A stretch of DNA of 64,000 bases from assembly GCA_036821485.1 (NCBI GenBank), contig DAISJM010000007.1, forward strand, positions 1 to 64,000. The letters are read 5' to 3'. The notes under the pieces were generated by a model that saw nothing but the letters and a program-made list of their open reading frames with translations, was not told where the DNA came from and ran no database searches. The DNA is from DAISJM01 sp036821485. Lineage in GTDB: Bacteria; Verrucomicrobiota; Kiritimatiellia; CAIQIC01; JAGNIJ01. Every line of letters begins with the position of its first letter. Position 1 is the stretch's first letter. Positions 17,801-24,906 of this stretch are shown piece by piece. The translations under genes were made by a program, and so were the position numbers.

Positions 17801-18940
17801 CAAGCTGGGCGCATCCCCGTCCCACGAGGACGAGCCACCACCCCACGCGTTGTCGCCATCTGTCGCCGGCATGACGATGCACGGCCGGCCCGAGTCGGCG
17901 GCATACGGCGCGACGTTGGCGTCAATCAGGCCCTGCTGCCAGCCCGAGTAGCCCGCCTTGTAACTCTGGATGTCATCCGACGGCACCATGATGATCGTCT
18001 TCTCGGCTCCCGTTTCCGGGTTCACATACTTGGCCTTGTGCAACTGGTAGGCGAAGGGAGCCAGGTTCCACGCCGTCTCACCCACATTGCCGGTACCGAA
18101 CCACCAACCATTGGCCTGCGTCGGACCCAACTGGTCTGCCCTGTTGGGCGGGCTGGAGAAGATGTTGTAACTGCCTTCGGGGTTCGCCTTCTCGCTGTAG
18201 GTCGGGCTGGTGCGGCTCAGGTGATGACTGGCTACGATGGCCCACTGGTATCCCTCGTCCGCCAGCACGTCGATCATGGTGGAGGAGAACGCCATTTCTG
18301 TGGGGAAGAATCCTTTTGATCGGTTGGTCGCCGCGCCGGTATTCCACGCCTTGTAGGCTGCCTCGTGGAATATCTGGAGCTCTTTGCGAAAAACTTCCTT
18401 GGGCAGCACGGCACCCAACGAGTGATGGTACGTGAAACCAACCAGGTCCAACTTGCGGCTGCCCCCGGAGGTCAACCACGTCCTCGCCTCGCGATTGCCG
18501 TTCCACCAACTCGTGCTGTACCCACCGAAGCCGCTCTTGCCCAGATTGTTCACGTTATCGATCAGCGAGCCCGAGTAGCTCATGGCATAGCCACCCGAGT
18601 TCACACTCGCGAGAGAATTCCGGGGGCCACTCTGGTAAGCATTCTTGCGATCGTCCACGCCGAAGATGGCGTTGAGATCGTTTTCGGGATGCCCCACGGC
18701 CGAGTCATATACTTGGCCCGCCTTCAGGTTGATCGAGTCCTGAGCGTACTGAACCCGTTCGTTCTGCGGCGCACTGTTCCACTCGGGCCAATAGATGGGT
18801 TGGTGATTGTGCCAGAACCTGGAGACATACACGTTGCCCGCAAGAGCCGGCGACATGCACGCCAAGAGAATTCCACACGTTGCGATGATGAAGGAGCCTC
18901 GCAACCATGCGGCTCCATGACTTCTTTGCGCGCTCAGCAT
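14807..18940 (-). CDS. Second secreted GH57-family glycosidase-like protein with two CBM25-like modules
   Basis: The 1377-residue protein is a paralogue of its neighbour. Shared landmarks are HNHQP (44-48), MSYSGSL, YHHSL, GFFPTE with the nucleophile Glu215, and TDGDNAWG with Asp361. Two CBM25-like repeats follow, the second ending FNNGASTWDNNSGADW. A choice-of-anchor-type beta domain and a calcium stretch (DGNNDGDSDSNWEEY) precede a C-terminal module. ATG 18940 is chosen because GGAGG lies upstream and a signal peptide follows (cut near PALAG; a lipobox reading at LLAC is a weaker alternative). Like its partner it is probably an extracellular alpha-glucan-active enzyme. Confidence 0.82.
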   Translation of the reverse strand: MLSAQRSHGAAWLRGSFIIATCGILLACMSPALAGNVYVSRFWHNHQPIYWPEWNSAPQNERVQYAQDSINLKAGQVYDSAVGHPENDLNAIFGVDDRKNAYQSGPRNSLASVNSGGYAMSYSGSLIDNVNNLGKSGFGGYSTSWWNGNREARTWLTSGGSRKLDLVGFTYHHSLGAVLPKEVFRKELQIFHEAAYKAWNTGAATNRSKGFFPTEMAFSSTMIDVLADEGYQWAIVASHHLSRTSPTYSEKANPEGSYNIFSSPPNRADQLGPTQANGWWFGTGNVGETAWNLAPFAYQLHKAKYVNPETGAEKTIIMVPSDDIQSYKAGYSGWQQGLIDANVAPYAADSGRPCIVMPATDGDNAWGGGSSSWDGDAPSLMNNGTYPGVAVQDFVNQYGGAADTVHIEDGAWIFPESDYGSPQFLKWVEPPAKSGSSNCVYNTQIDIETPGFTPKFFSWAPVMAGANWCQTAEQMWTSEHGAGSVAAWKIQDPYNNLVDGNYVSPNIVERAWHIYLCGLDSGFQYYGGEGNDDEVKTSLATRRAVEILSDYVNARKATNDLTAPTVFKPQRFPYNPGAYTFGWFNIIPGNNAALKKMHSEFYIWTHAYDVSGITNIVVKIRKDNDGVNSMSENDNEVYTPADGSKVGSWVSIPMTKRVLPSTAAALTAAANNSKISYFSQALSPEVADYYFAKISDATFANFRGNLFDYYIEATDARGNVSKSEIQHVWVADDGLGGPAASSATFSADPNDCGPLTITYTAGGGPLSNSVPVKMWLSFSGGAPFSSYTMTNSGGGTSVYTVASVPDNAPSATVYFQNSAETITDNRSGQNWSVNIRDCDSPTGPSSVTFSNAPSCEPVTIDYRPNGNALQTATQVYAHVGFNDYAVVWPGQVMTKITNNLWRLIITPTTDVTQIDVVFNNGASTWDNNSGADWAFALNVCAGPEPLTGFYITQPSNDITVGYDTASYALEGVGESVSGVMRWTNALTGGSGTIFAGATWSISSIPLDVGTNVITVVGTNGTSAIVTNAADSGSSVVYGDGWDTNDVGGVGFGGWQFYTQSLDGNQNGRFMANSASVNIGVPAWGLYANGVTNLSEAKRVLGTPMSTGQTFHVAFDNGYIDPGRGVGVGLLNSSGATLWQFFFNGGDNYYSISGGTTDVGWTSAGMDIEFTLTGPTNYSVRISPNGSSARTITGNLESSANSTITLFRAWNYSAGSGSDYDVFFNRLMITGAGSGLGISTSDTVTIIREAPLMHDGIPLAWWNRFGLGTNYTADGNNDGDSDSNWEEYVADTNPTNGSSVFTNRVGQWTADATVMILQSGSPTTNSRVYDVWVTTNLVAPSWSPRQLNVPGATDGGPVTLVVTNLDSRGYYRTGVKLP

Positions 18941-19342
18941 GACACCCAGTCCTCCGCGGGAGATCTCTTGATAACGGTCGCCTGATGCACCTGTCTGGTA
19001 AAACGTTACACCTGCTTGCGAGCCCTGTAAAGCGGGCATGTTATGAAGGTCGCTTTGGCCCTTCTCGTGTGATTCCTAACCCCTCGAGCCACGCAAGTTA
19101 CGACGGTCAACCGATTGCAGTGCCAGCGAACGGATCGTACATAAAACGCTCACAACTCAAAGAGAAGTCGCTCAACGCTCACGCACTTCAGACGACCACC
19201 CAGCTTCAAAATGAGAACCGGAAACAACCCGGGTTGCTTTGTCCCGCGCAGATTCCTGTCGCCAACGAGATGCTCTTCGGACGATTTCGGCGCGCATTCT
19301 ATAAACACCCGAAACAGGACCGCGTACTCTATTCACCAGTTG
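18941..19342. other. Intergenic region without visible genes
   Basis: This lies between the divergent GH57 gene and the PUR-protein promoter. An open plus-strand frame runs through it into the next gene but has no coding character before 19435. I see no tRNA, clear riboswitch or repeat; promoters for the GH57 gene must lie near 18941-19000. Confidence 0.5.
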
Positions 19343-19370
19343 TTGACACCAAAGAGTTTTCCGCTAGTGT
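19343..19370 (+). promoter_or_regulatory. Candidate sigma-70-type promoter for the PUR-protein gene
   Basis: TTGACA (19343-19348) and TAGTGT (19365-19370) are separated by 16 bp, about 90 bp upstream of the proposed GTG start. The -35 box is a perfect consensus match; the -10 box is weak. Confidence 0.45.
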
Positions 19371-19461
19371 AGGCAACTCTGTTGTAAAGAATGAAGGTCC
19401 TGCATCCCCCCCGAGTTTCTTTGATCGGGCGGTAATGCGTAAGACCGGGAGGATAAGGGTC

Positions 19462-19683
19462 GTGGATAACCAGTTGTTGAGCGAGAGGATTCAGATCGAA
19501 AGAAAGCAGTTCTACATTGATCTCAAGGAAAACCCCCGTGGACGTTTCCTCAAGATCACGGAGGAAGTCGGCGGTCGGCGTGATACGATCATCATTCCTT
19601 CGACGGGACTGGATCTCTTTCGCAGCACCATCGAAAAGGCCATCGAAGCCGACAAGCAAAACGGCAGCGTAAAGGCCGAGTAG
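19462..19683 (+). CDS. PUR-alpha-like DNA/RNA-binding protein
   Basis: The short protein contains IQIERKQFYIDLKENPRGRF and LKITEEVGG, the PUR-repeat pattern of bacterial PUR-alpha-like proteins (DUF3276 family; the Borrelia member BpuR is known to bind nucleic acid). One PUR repeat spans about residues 6-60. The GTG at 19462 is preferred: GGGAGGA lies 8 nt upstream and it gives a 73-residue protein of normal family size; an ATG at 19435 in the same frame is the alternative. It is a single-gene unit with a promoter upstream and a strong terminator immediately downstream. Likely role: a nucleoid or post-transcriptional regulator. Confidence 0.85.
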   Translation: MDNQLLSERIQIERKQFYIDLKENPRGRFLKITEEVGGRRDTIIIPSTGLDLFRSTIEKAIEADKQNGSVKAE

Positions 19684-19703
19684 GTAACTTCCATAGTGTA
19701 CAG

Positions 19704-19737
19704 AACACCCCGCAGCGTGCTGCGGGGTGTTTCCTTT
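19704..19737 (+). terminator. Rho-independent terminator
   Basis: A perfect 12-bp stem AACACCCCGCAG/CTGCGGGGTGTT with a CGTG tetraloop is followed by TTCCTTTT. It begins 20 bp after the PUR-protein stop codon. Confidence 0.9.
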
Positions 19738-19930
19738 TCAGTACACGAATTCCACGCGGTAGAAGCCTCGGTCCTTGGTCGCTCCGCCCGCATTGGTGAA
19801 GGCCGAGATCGTTCCCAACTCAAGATTCAGATTCGTCCCCAACACCGTCCAGCCCGCCCCACCCGTCAGATTCGTGGCCGCCAAGCCGCGCCGGGCAGGT
19901 AGAAGAAAAGCAGCGCCTTCATCATGAAGA
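19738..19930 (-). pseudogene. Remnant of a surface-protein C-terminal module
   Basis: Reading the minus strand, about 60 codons end in a stop at 19738. They contain ATNLTGGAGWTVLGTNL and GGATKDRGFYRVEFVY, which matches the C-terminal module (TNL...W...FY) of the LamG and GH57 proteins nearby. No start codon or upstream domain remains and the upstream sequence breaks off, so this is a decayed 3' end of a larger secreted-protein gene. Confidence 0.6.
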
Positions 19931-20068
19931 CCGTTGCCTCACCCGTTGTAATCAAGAGAGAGCCCATGCTGTTGATCGCCGTTCGCAGCCCCGTTCAAAG
20001 GATGCCAGAACGCGGTCTCTTTTTCGCGCTCGAAATTGCCGAACGGCCTGCTTAGGATGCCCCTGCAC

Positions 20069-20668
20069 ATGACGACAGAAGAGAAGAAAGACGAAGCGAC
20101 CATCGACGAACACGACCTGCTGGCGCGGGCCAAAAAGGGCGAAATGCTCGCCTATGACGAACTCGTCCGCCATTACCAGGGCCGTATCTACGCCTTGGCC
20201 TACAACATGACGAGCAACAAGGAAGACGCCGAGGACCTCGTTCAAGACGTCTTCGTCAAGGCTTACGCCTCTCTCCCGCAGTTCGAGGAAAAGTCGAGTT
20301 TCTACACCTGGGTCTACCGCATCGCCGTCAACCGCACACTGAATTTCCTCAAGAAACGCCAGCGAAACCCCAAATTGAGCCTCAATGAGGTGGAAGATGG
20401 GGTGGAAAGGGACCCCGCCTATGTGGAGCTTTCGGCCCGGGAATCGCCGTTCCGGGACGCCACCCTGACCGAGTTGCAGGAAAAATTGAACAAGGCCCTT
20501 TTAACACTGTCAGAAAAACATAGAGCGGTTGTGGTTTTGCATGACATTCAGGGGGTGCCGCACGAGGAGATTGCGAAGATGATCGGTTGTTCCCAGGGCA
20601 CGGTTCGGTCCCGCCTCTTCTACGCGCGGCAGCAATTGCAGGCAGAGCTATCGGAGTTCGCGCCATGA
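20069..20668 (+). CDS. ECF-type RNA polymerase sigma factor
   Basis: The 199-residue protein has sigma region 2 (YDELVRHYQGRIYALAYNM, then DAEDLVQDVFVKAY) and region 4 (LTLSEKHRAVVVLHDIQG, then EEIAKMIGCSQGTVRSRLF), the RpoE/SigW layout. It directs RNA polymerase to stress-type promoters. ATG 20069 (MTTEEKK) is chosen because AGGA lies about 12 nt upstream; ATG 20057 and ATG 20036 are in frame. Its stop overlaps the start of the anti-sigma gene by 4 bp (ATGA), the usual coupled pair. Confidence 0.93.
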   Translation: MTTEEKKDEATIDEHDLLARAKKGEMLAYDELVRHYQGRIYALAYNMTSNKEDAEDLVQDVFVKAYASLPQFEEKSSFYTWVYRIAVNRTLNFLKKRQRNPKLSLNEVEDGVERDPAYVELSARESPFRDATLTELQEKLNKALLTLSEKHRAVVVLHDIQGVPHEEIAKMIGCSQGTVRSRLFYARQQLQAELSEFAP

Positions 20669-21219
20669 AATGCTCACACATACAGATGCGGATGATGGAT
20701 TACGAGGATACCTCCCTACCCCCCGACATCGCGCAACACTTGGCCACCTGCTCCGCCTGCAAAATCCATTTCGAACGCGCCAGGTCGGTCCGGCTCCTCA
20801 TGTCTCTCAAACGCCATGAACGTCCGGACGCGGGTTTTGAAACGCGGTGCCTCGGTGCGGTCCGCCAGCGAATTGCAGAACTCAACGTTCAGAACGACAC
20901 CAAGCCGGCGTCGATCTGGGAACGCCTGATCGGCGCGCCGGTCTCCTCGGTCCGCTACGCGCTGGCCACGGTGCTCGTTCTCCTGATCGGGCTGCAGGTG
21001 GTATCGATCTCCGAGTTCCCTGTTGTGCAGCCATCCGTTTCTGCCGAATCCGCACAGCCCCAACCGGCCGCCGCAGACCGTTTTGCGGCAGCCACCAATC
21101 TGCCCGTCACGCCGGGTCTGCACATGATGCCCATGCTGGTTTCGGCGCCATCCAATCTGGACTCCGGCGGCATATCTTACGGCCCCGGACCGTCCACCCT
21201 CGTGAATTACGAGTACTGA
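20665..21219 (+). CDS. Anti-sigma factor with zinc-finger (ZAS-type) domain
   Basis: The 184-residue protein begins with an anti-sigma zinc-binding motif, H-x3-C-x2-C in QHLATCSACK, then one membrane segment (YALATVLVLLIGLQVVSI, about residues 95-115) and a Pro/Ala-rich periplasmic tail. ZAS proteins hold the partner sigma factor inactive at the membrane until a signal releases it. The overlap with the sigma gene supports the pairing. The periplasmic part has no recognisable sensor domain. Confidence 0.87.
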   Translation: MKCSHIQMRMMDYEDTSLPPDIAQHLATCSACKIHFERARSVRLLMSLKRHERPDAGFETRCLGAVRQRIAELNVQNDTKPASIWERLIGAPVSSVRYALATVLVLLIGLQVVSISEFPVVQPSVSAESAQPQPAAADRFAAATNLPVTPGLHMMPMLVSAPSNLDSGGISYGPGPSTLVNYEY

Positions 21220-21308
21220 GTCTTGTAGGATTTCCCTTATACATCTCCGCGTTGATATTGTGCCCGAGGTGGTGCAGAGTATGCTTGGGTAACAATCAAG
21301 GCGGTTGA

Positions 21309-22439
21309 ATGTATATTCCCGATGCAAGCCCGAGCCGTTTGCTGGAAGCCGTGGACTCCACGCCCACGGGCGACAAGGATATCGTCATCCTCCTGTTGCC
21401 GGAGGGCGAAAAGAAACGCATCCCGGCCATCGTAGAGGCTTTCAAGGCACGGCCAACGCCCTTCGTTGGCGGATTTTTTCCCGCCGTACTTCACGGCAAG
21501 CAGCAGCACGACAAGGGCGCTATCGTCCTCAAGCTCCCTATGCGGCGCCCGCCCACCCTCATCCAGAACCTCGACACCAGCGTGGTGCATCTGCCCGACT
21601 TGGACCCGCGCCGCGATGGATGCGCCATGGAAACCTGCACGGCGCTCATTCTCACCGATGCCTTCTCGTCCAACATCAGCACGTTTCTCGCGGCGTTGTT
21701 CAGCCGCCTGGGCAACGGCGTGAATTATCTCGGGGGCGGCGCCGGTTCGGCTTCGATGAAGCAGGAGCCCTGCGTGTTTTGCCGGGAAGGCGTGTTCCAG
21801 AATGCAGCGTTGGTTGTATTCGTGGACTATGCCAGCGCATTCGGCGTCCGGCACGGATGGCCGCGGCTCCACGGCCCCGTGGTCGCCACGAAGACGCGCA
21901 AGAATGTCATCTGCGAGCTGAACTGGCGCAACGCGCTGGAAGTATACAAGGACATCGTCGAGCGCGACTCCGGTGAACACATCAAACCGAAGGAGTCCTA
22001 CGAACTCTGCCAGGTTTATCCTTTCGGCATTTTCAAGGAGGGCGCAGAGGACCTCGTGCGCGACACCGTCCGCATCACGGATAAGGGCGAACTGGTTTCC
22101 TTGGGCGACATCCCGGAAAACACCGTGCTCCACGTGCTGAAGGGCAACCCCAAGTCCCTGATCGCCGCCGCCGCGCAGGCCGCCGCAGACTGCGCCGACG
22201 TGCCCACGGGCGCGGCAAAACAAACACTGATCTTCAGTTGCGTGTCGCGGCCCCTCTTTCTTGGAAAAGCTTTTGTCCAGGAGATGGACGCCGTCCAAAC
22301 CCGGATTTCCGAGATCGCTGCCGGCCTGGAGGTCGAAGGCGTCTTGAGCCTTGGCGAGATATCGTCGCATGGCGAAGGTCTCCTGGAACTTTTCAACAAA
22401 ACCGTGGTAGTGGGATTGCTCTACGATGGAAAAGCCTGA
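21309..22439 (+). CDS. FIST domain sensor protein
   Basis: The 376-residue protein has a FIST N domain (about 20-210, including LGGGAGSASMKQEPCVF) and a FIST C domain (about 220-365, including VEGVLSLGEISSHGEG). FIST domains are predicted ligand sensors in signal transduction, commonly coded beside histidine kinases or chemotaxis proteins. There are no membrane segments, so it acts in the cytoplasm. Its 3' end overlaps the histidine kinase start by 14 bp, which indicates that the two work together. Confidence 0.9.
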   Translation: MYIPDASPSRLLEAVDSTPTGDKDIVILLLPEGEKKRIPAIVEAFKARPTPFVGGFFPAVLHGKQQHDKGAIVLKLPMRRPPTLIQNLDTSVVHLPDLDPRRDGCAMETCTALILTDAFSSNISTFLAALFSRLGNGVNYLGGGAGSASMKQEPCVFCREGVFQNAALVVFVDYASAFGVRHGWPRLHGPVVATKTRKNVICELNWRNALEVYKDIVERDSGEHIKPKESYELCQVYPFGIFKEGAEDLVRDTVRITDKGELVSLGDIPENTVLHVLKGNPKSLIAAAAQAAADCADVPTGAAKQTLIFSCVSRPLFLGKAFVQEMDAVQTRISEIAAGLEVEGVLSLGEISSHGEGLLELFNKTVVVGLLYDGKA

Positions 22440-24864
22440 AAAGAAGGACATGTTCAGCGACATCTGCCTGCTCTACGAGCTGTCGTTGTCGGTCGGCCAC
22501 TCGCTCGATCTCAAGACAGATTGCGAGTACTTCCTGCGCACGTTGATGGCCCGGAAGAACCTGTCTGCGGCCTCGGTTTGGATCAAGGCCTCCTGTCAGA
22601 TTTCCGCACCACGCGACGCGGACCCTGAAAGCTACATTCTCGCCTACAGCTCCCCCGAGTTTCGCATCCGGGAAAGACTTCTCCCGAAGAACCACAGACT
22701 CGTGCGCATGCTGCAAGACAAGGCGGTTTTTTCGATCTCTTCCTCCGGCAAGGACTTCAAGGAAATCGTGACCGAGCACGATATCGATCGCGGCGTGTTT
22801 GCTGTTTTTGCTCTTAATGATCTCGGATTCCTGAAGCTCTACTCGATGACGCGCCGGGTTCCTTTCGATGAGGTCGAACTCAACCAACTCCGGAACGTGT
22901 TGGCGAAGTTCACCGTCTCCCTGGAGGCCTGCCTCGGACGCGACCATCTGCTCCGTGAAATTGCCGAACGCAAGATCGTGGAGGAGGCGCTACGACAGAG
23001 CGAAGAGAAATATCGCGACGTGGTCGAGCGCGCAACCGACGGCATCGTTATCATCCAGGAAGGCCTTATCCGCTACGCCAACCGGCAGCTTGCCGCGATG
23101 GCCGGCCTCTCCCCGGCGGAAATGATTGGCACGTCTTTCGACAAGTATATTCACCCCAAGAGCCTGCCGCAGGTGATGGAATTCTATCGGCGGCGGCTGG
23201 CCGGCCAACATGCTCCACCGGTCTACGAAACCGTCCTCATGTCGCACGTCGGTGAGCCCATACATGCAGAACTCAACGCGGGACTCATCACCTACGAAGG
23301 AAAGACTGCGGACCTCGTCATCGTGCGCAATACCACGGAACGTATTCGCGCCGACGCCGAGAAGGCCCGCCTCACGCTCGCCGTCGAACAGACAGCCGAT
23401 TCCGTCATCATCACCGATCCCGCCGGTATCATCCAGTACGTCAACCCGGCTTTCGAGCGCATGGCGGGCTACTCGCGCGCCGAGGCCATGGGGAAGACGC
23501 CCCGGTTGCTCAAGAGCGGAAAACAGGACCGCGCCCTCTACGAACAGCTCTGGCGTACGCTGCGTGGCGGACAGGTATGGCGCGGCCGCCTCCAGAATCG
23601 CCGCAAGGACGGGGGCATCTATATCTGCGACGTCACCATCACCCCGACGCGCAACGAGAATGGCGAGATCATCAACTTCCTCGGCGTGCAGCGCGACGTC
23701 ACCCGCGAACTGCAGATGGAAGAGCAGTATCTTCAGGCGCAGAAGATGGAATCCATCGGCCGGCTCGCCGGCGGCATCGCCCACGATTTCAACAACATCA
23801 TGACCGCCGTGCTCGGCTTCGGCAGCATGGTCCTCGACCAGCTTCCCGACAACCACCCCCTGCGCCACGCGGTGGAACAGATTGTCAGTGCCGGCGAACG
23901 CGCCACCAACCTCACGCGCCAGCTTCTGACGTTCAGCCGCAAGCAAATGATGGAAATCCGCGTGCTCGACATCAACGCGGTGATCAACGACATGAACCAA
24001 CTCCTCCGCCGCGCACTCGGCGAGGACATTGAATTGTTGCTCGAACTCAACGAGGACGCCGGCAGCGTGAAGGCCGACGCCGGCCTGCTCCAGCAGGTGG
24101 TCATGAATCTGGCCATCAACGCCCGCGACGCCATGCCGCGCGGCGGCCGTCTCACCATCCTCACTTCACAGGCCGTTCTGGACGAACGTTTCTGCCGCTC
24201 CCGTATCGACGTAAAACCCGGCGATTACATCCTTCTCTCCGTTAAGGATAACGGTACCGGCATGCCGCCGGAGGTGCTGCAGCACGTCTTCGAACCGTTC
24301 TTCACCACCAAACCAAAGGGCAAGGGCACCGGCCTCGGCCTCGCCACCGTGTACGGCATCGTTCGCCAGTGTAACGGTCATGTCGAGATCGAAACCGCCG
24401 TGAACGAAGGCACCGAGATCAAGGTCTGGCTGCCGCGCGTGGAACCCATTTCCGACACGCTGCATGTCGAACTTGAGGATCGCGTGCAGCGGGGCTCGGA
24501 AACGATCCTCGTGGTGGAAGACGAACCCATCGTCCGCGACCTGACCATCCGTATTCTGAAATCGCTCGGCTACCGGGTACTGGATGCAGGCCACGGCCGC
24601 GAAGCCCTGGAGTTGATTGCGAAGTACACGCAACCTATCCACCTGGTGCTGACCGATGTGGTCATGCCGCAAATGGGCGGACCGGAGCTTGCGGAAAAAC
24701 TCGCCGAATTGAAACCGACGATCAAGATTCTGTTCACGTCGGGATTTACCGAAAGCGCCGTGATGGAGCGCGGCGTTGCCCTCGGCAAGCTCCAGCTTGT
24801 TCAGAAGCCTTACACGCGCGAAATCCTGGCCCAGCGCATCCGCCAGATTCTCGACAGCCCCTGA
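22426..24864 (+). CDS. Cytoplasmic hybrid histidine kinase (GAF-like, PAS-PAS, HisKA, HATPase, receiver)
   Basis: The 812-residue protein has an N-terminal GAF-like region (about 10-180), two PAS domains (about 190-300 and 315-435), a HisKA dimerisation helix with the phospho-acceptor His453 in IAHDFNN, and an HATPase_c domain. The last contains an N-box around NLAINARDAM, then DNGTGM and GKGTGLGLATVYG. A C-terminal receiver domain carries the acceptor Asp744 in LVLTDVVMP. No transmembrane segment is present, so the signal is probably internal and delivered through the adjacent FIST protein. No separate DNA-binding response regulator is coded next to it; phosphate may pass to an Hpt protein elsewhere. 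Confidence 0.93.
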   Translation: MEKPEKKDMFSDICLLYELSLSVGHSLDLKTDCEYFLRTLMARKNLSAASVWIKASCQISAPRDADPESYILAYSSPEFRIRERLLPKNHRLVRMLQDKAVFSISSSGKDFKEIVTEHDIDRGVFAVFALNDLGFLKLYSMTRRVPFDEVELNQLRNVLAKFTVSLEACLGRDHLLREIAERKIVEEALRQSEEKYRDVVERATDGIVIIQEGLIRYANRQLAAMAGLSPAEMIGTSFDKYIHPKSLPQVMEFYRRRLAGQHAPPVYETVLMSHVGEPIHAELNAGLITYEGKTADLVIVRNTTERIRADAEKARLTLAVEQTADSVIITDPAGIIQYVNPAFERMAGYSRAEAMGKTPRLLKSGKQDRALYEQLWRTLRGGQVWRGRLQNRRKDGGIYICDVTITPTRNENGEIINFLGVQRDVTRELQMEEQYLQAQKMESIGRLAGGIAHDFNNIMTAVLGFGSMVLDQLPDNHPLRHAVEQIVSAGERATNLTRQLLTFSRKQMMEIRVLDINAVINDMNQLLRRALGEDIELLLELNEDAGSVKADAGLLQQVVMNLAINARDAMPRGGRLTILTSQAVLDERFCRSRIDVKPGDYILLSVKDNGTGMPPEVLQHVFEPFFTTKPKGKGTGLGLATVYGIVRQCNGHVEIETAVNEGTEIKVWLPRVEPISDTLHVELEDRVQRGSETILVVEDEPIVRDLTIRILKSLGYRVLDAGHGREALELIAKYTQPIHLVLTDVVMPQMGGPELAEKLAELKPTIKILFTSGFTESAVMERGVALGKLQLVQKPYTREILAQRIRQILDSP

Positions 24865-24906
24865 CGCGGTCTTCCGTTTCTCGTCTTCCGTCTTCTGTCT
24901 GTGCGG

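Noticed and set aside
18985..19434. Long N-terminal extension of the PUR protein
   Set aside because: The extension has no family match, the promoter lies inside it, and a strong ribosome-binding site precedes the GTG at 19462.
18941..19461. tRNA, small RNA or riboswitch in the long intergenic region
   Set aside because: No cloverleaf or known aptamer core is visible by eye; only a promoter candidate can be supported.
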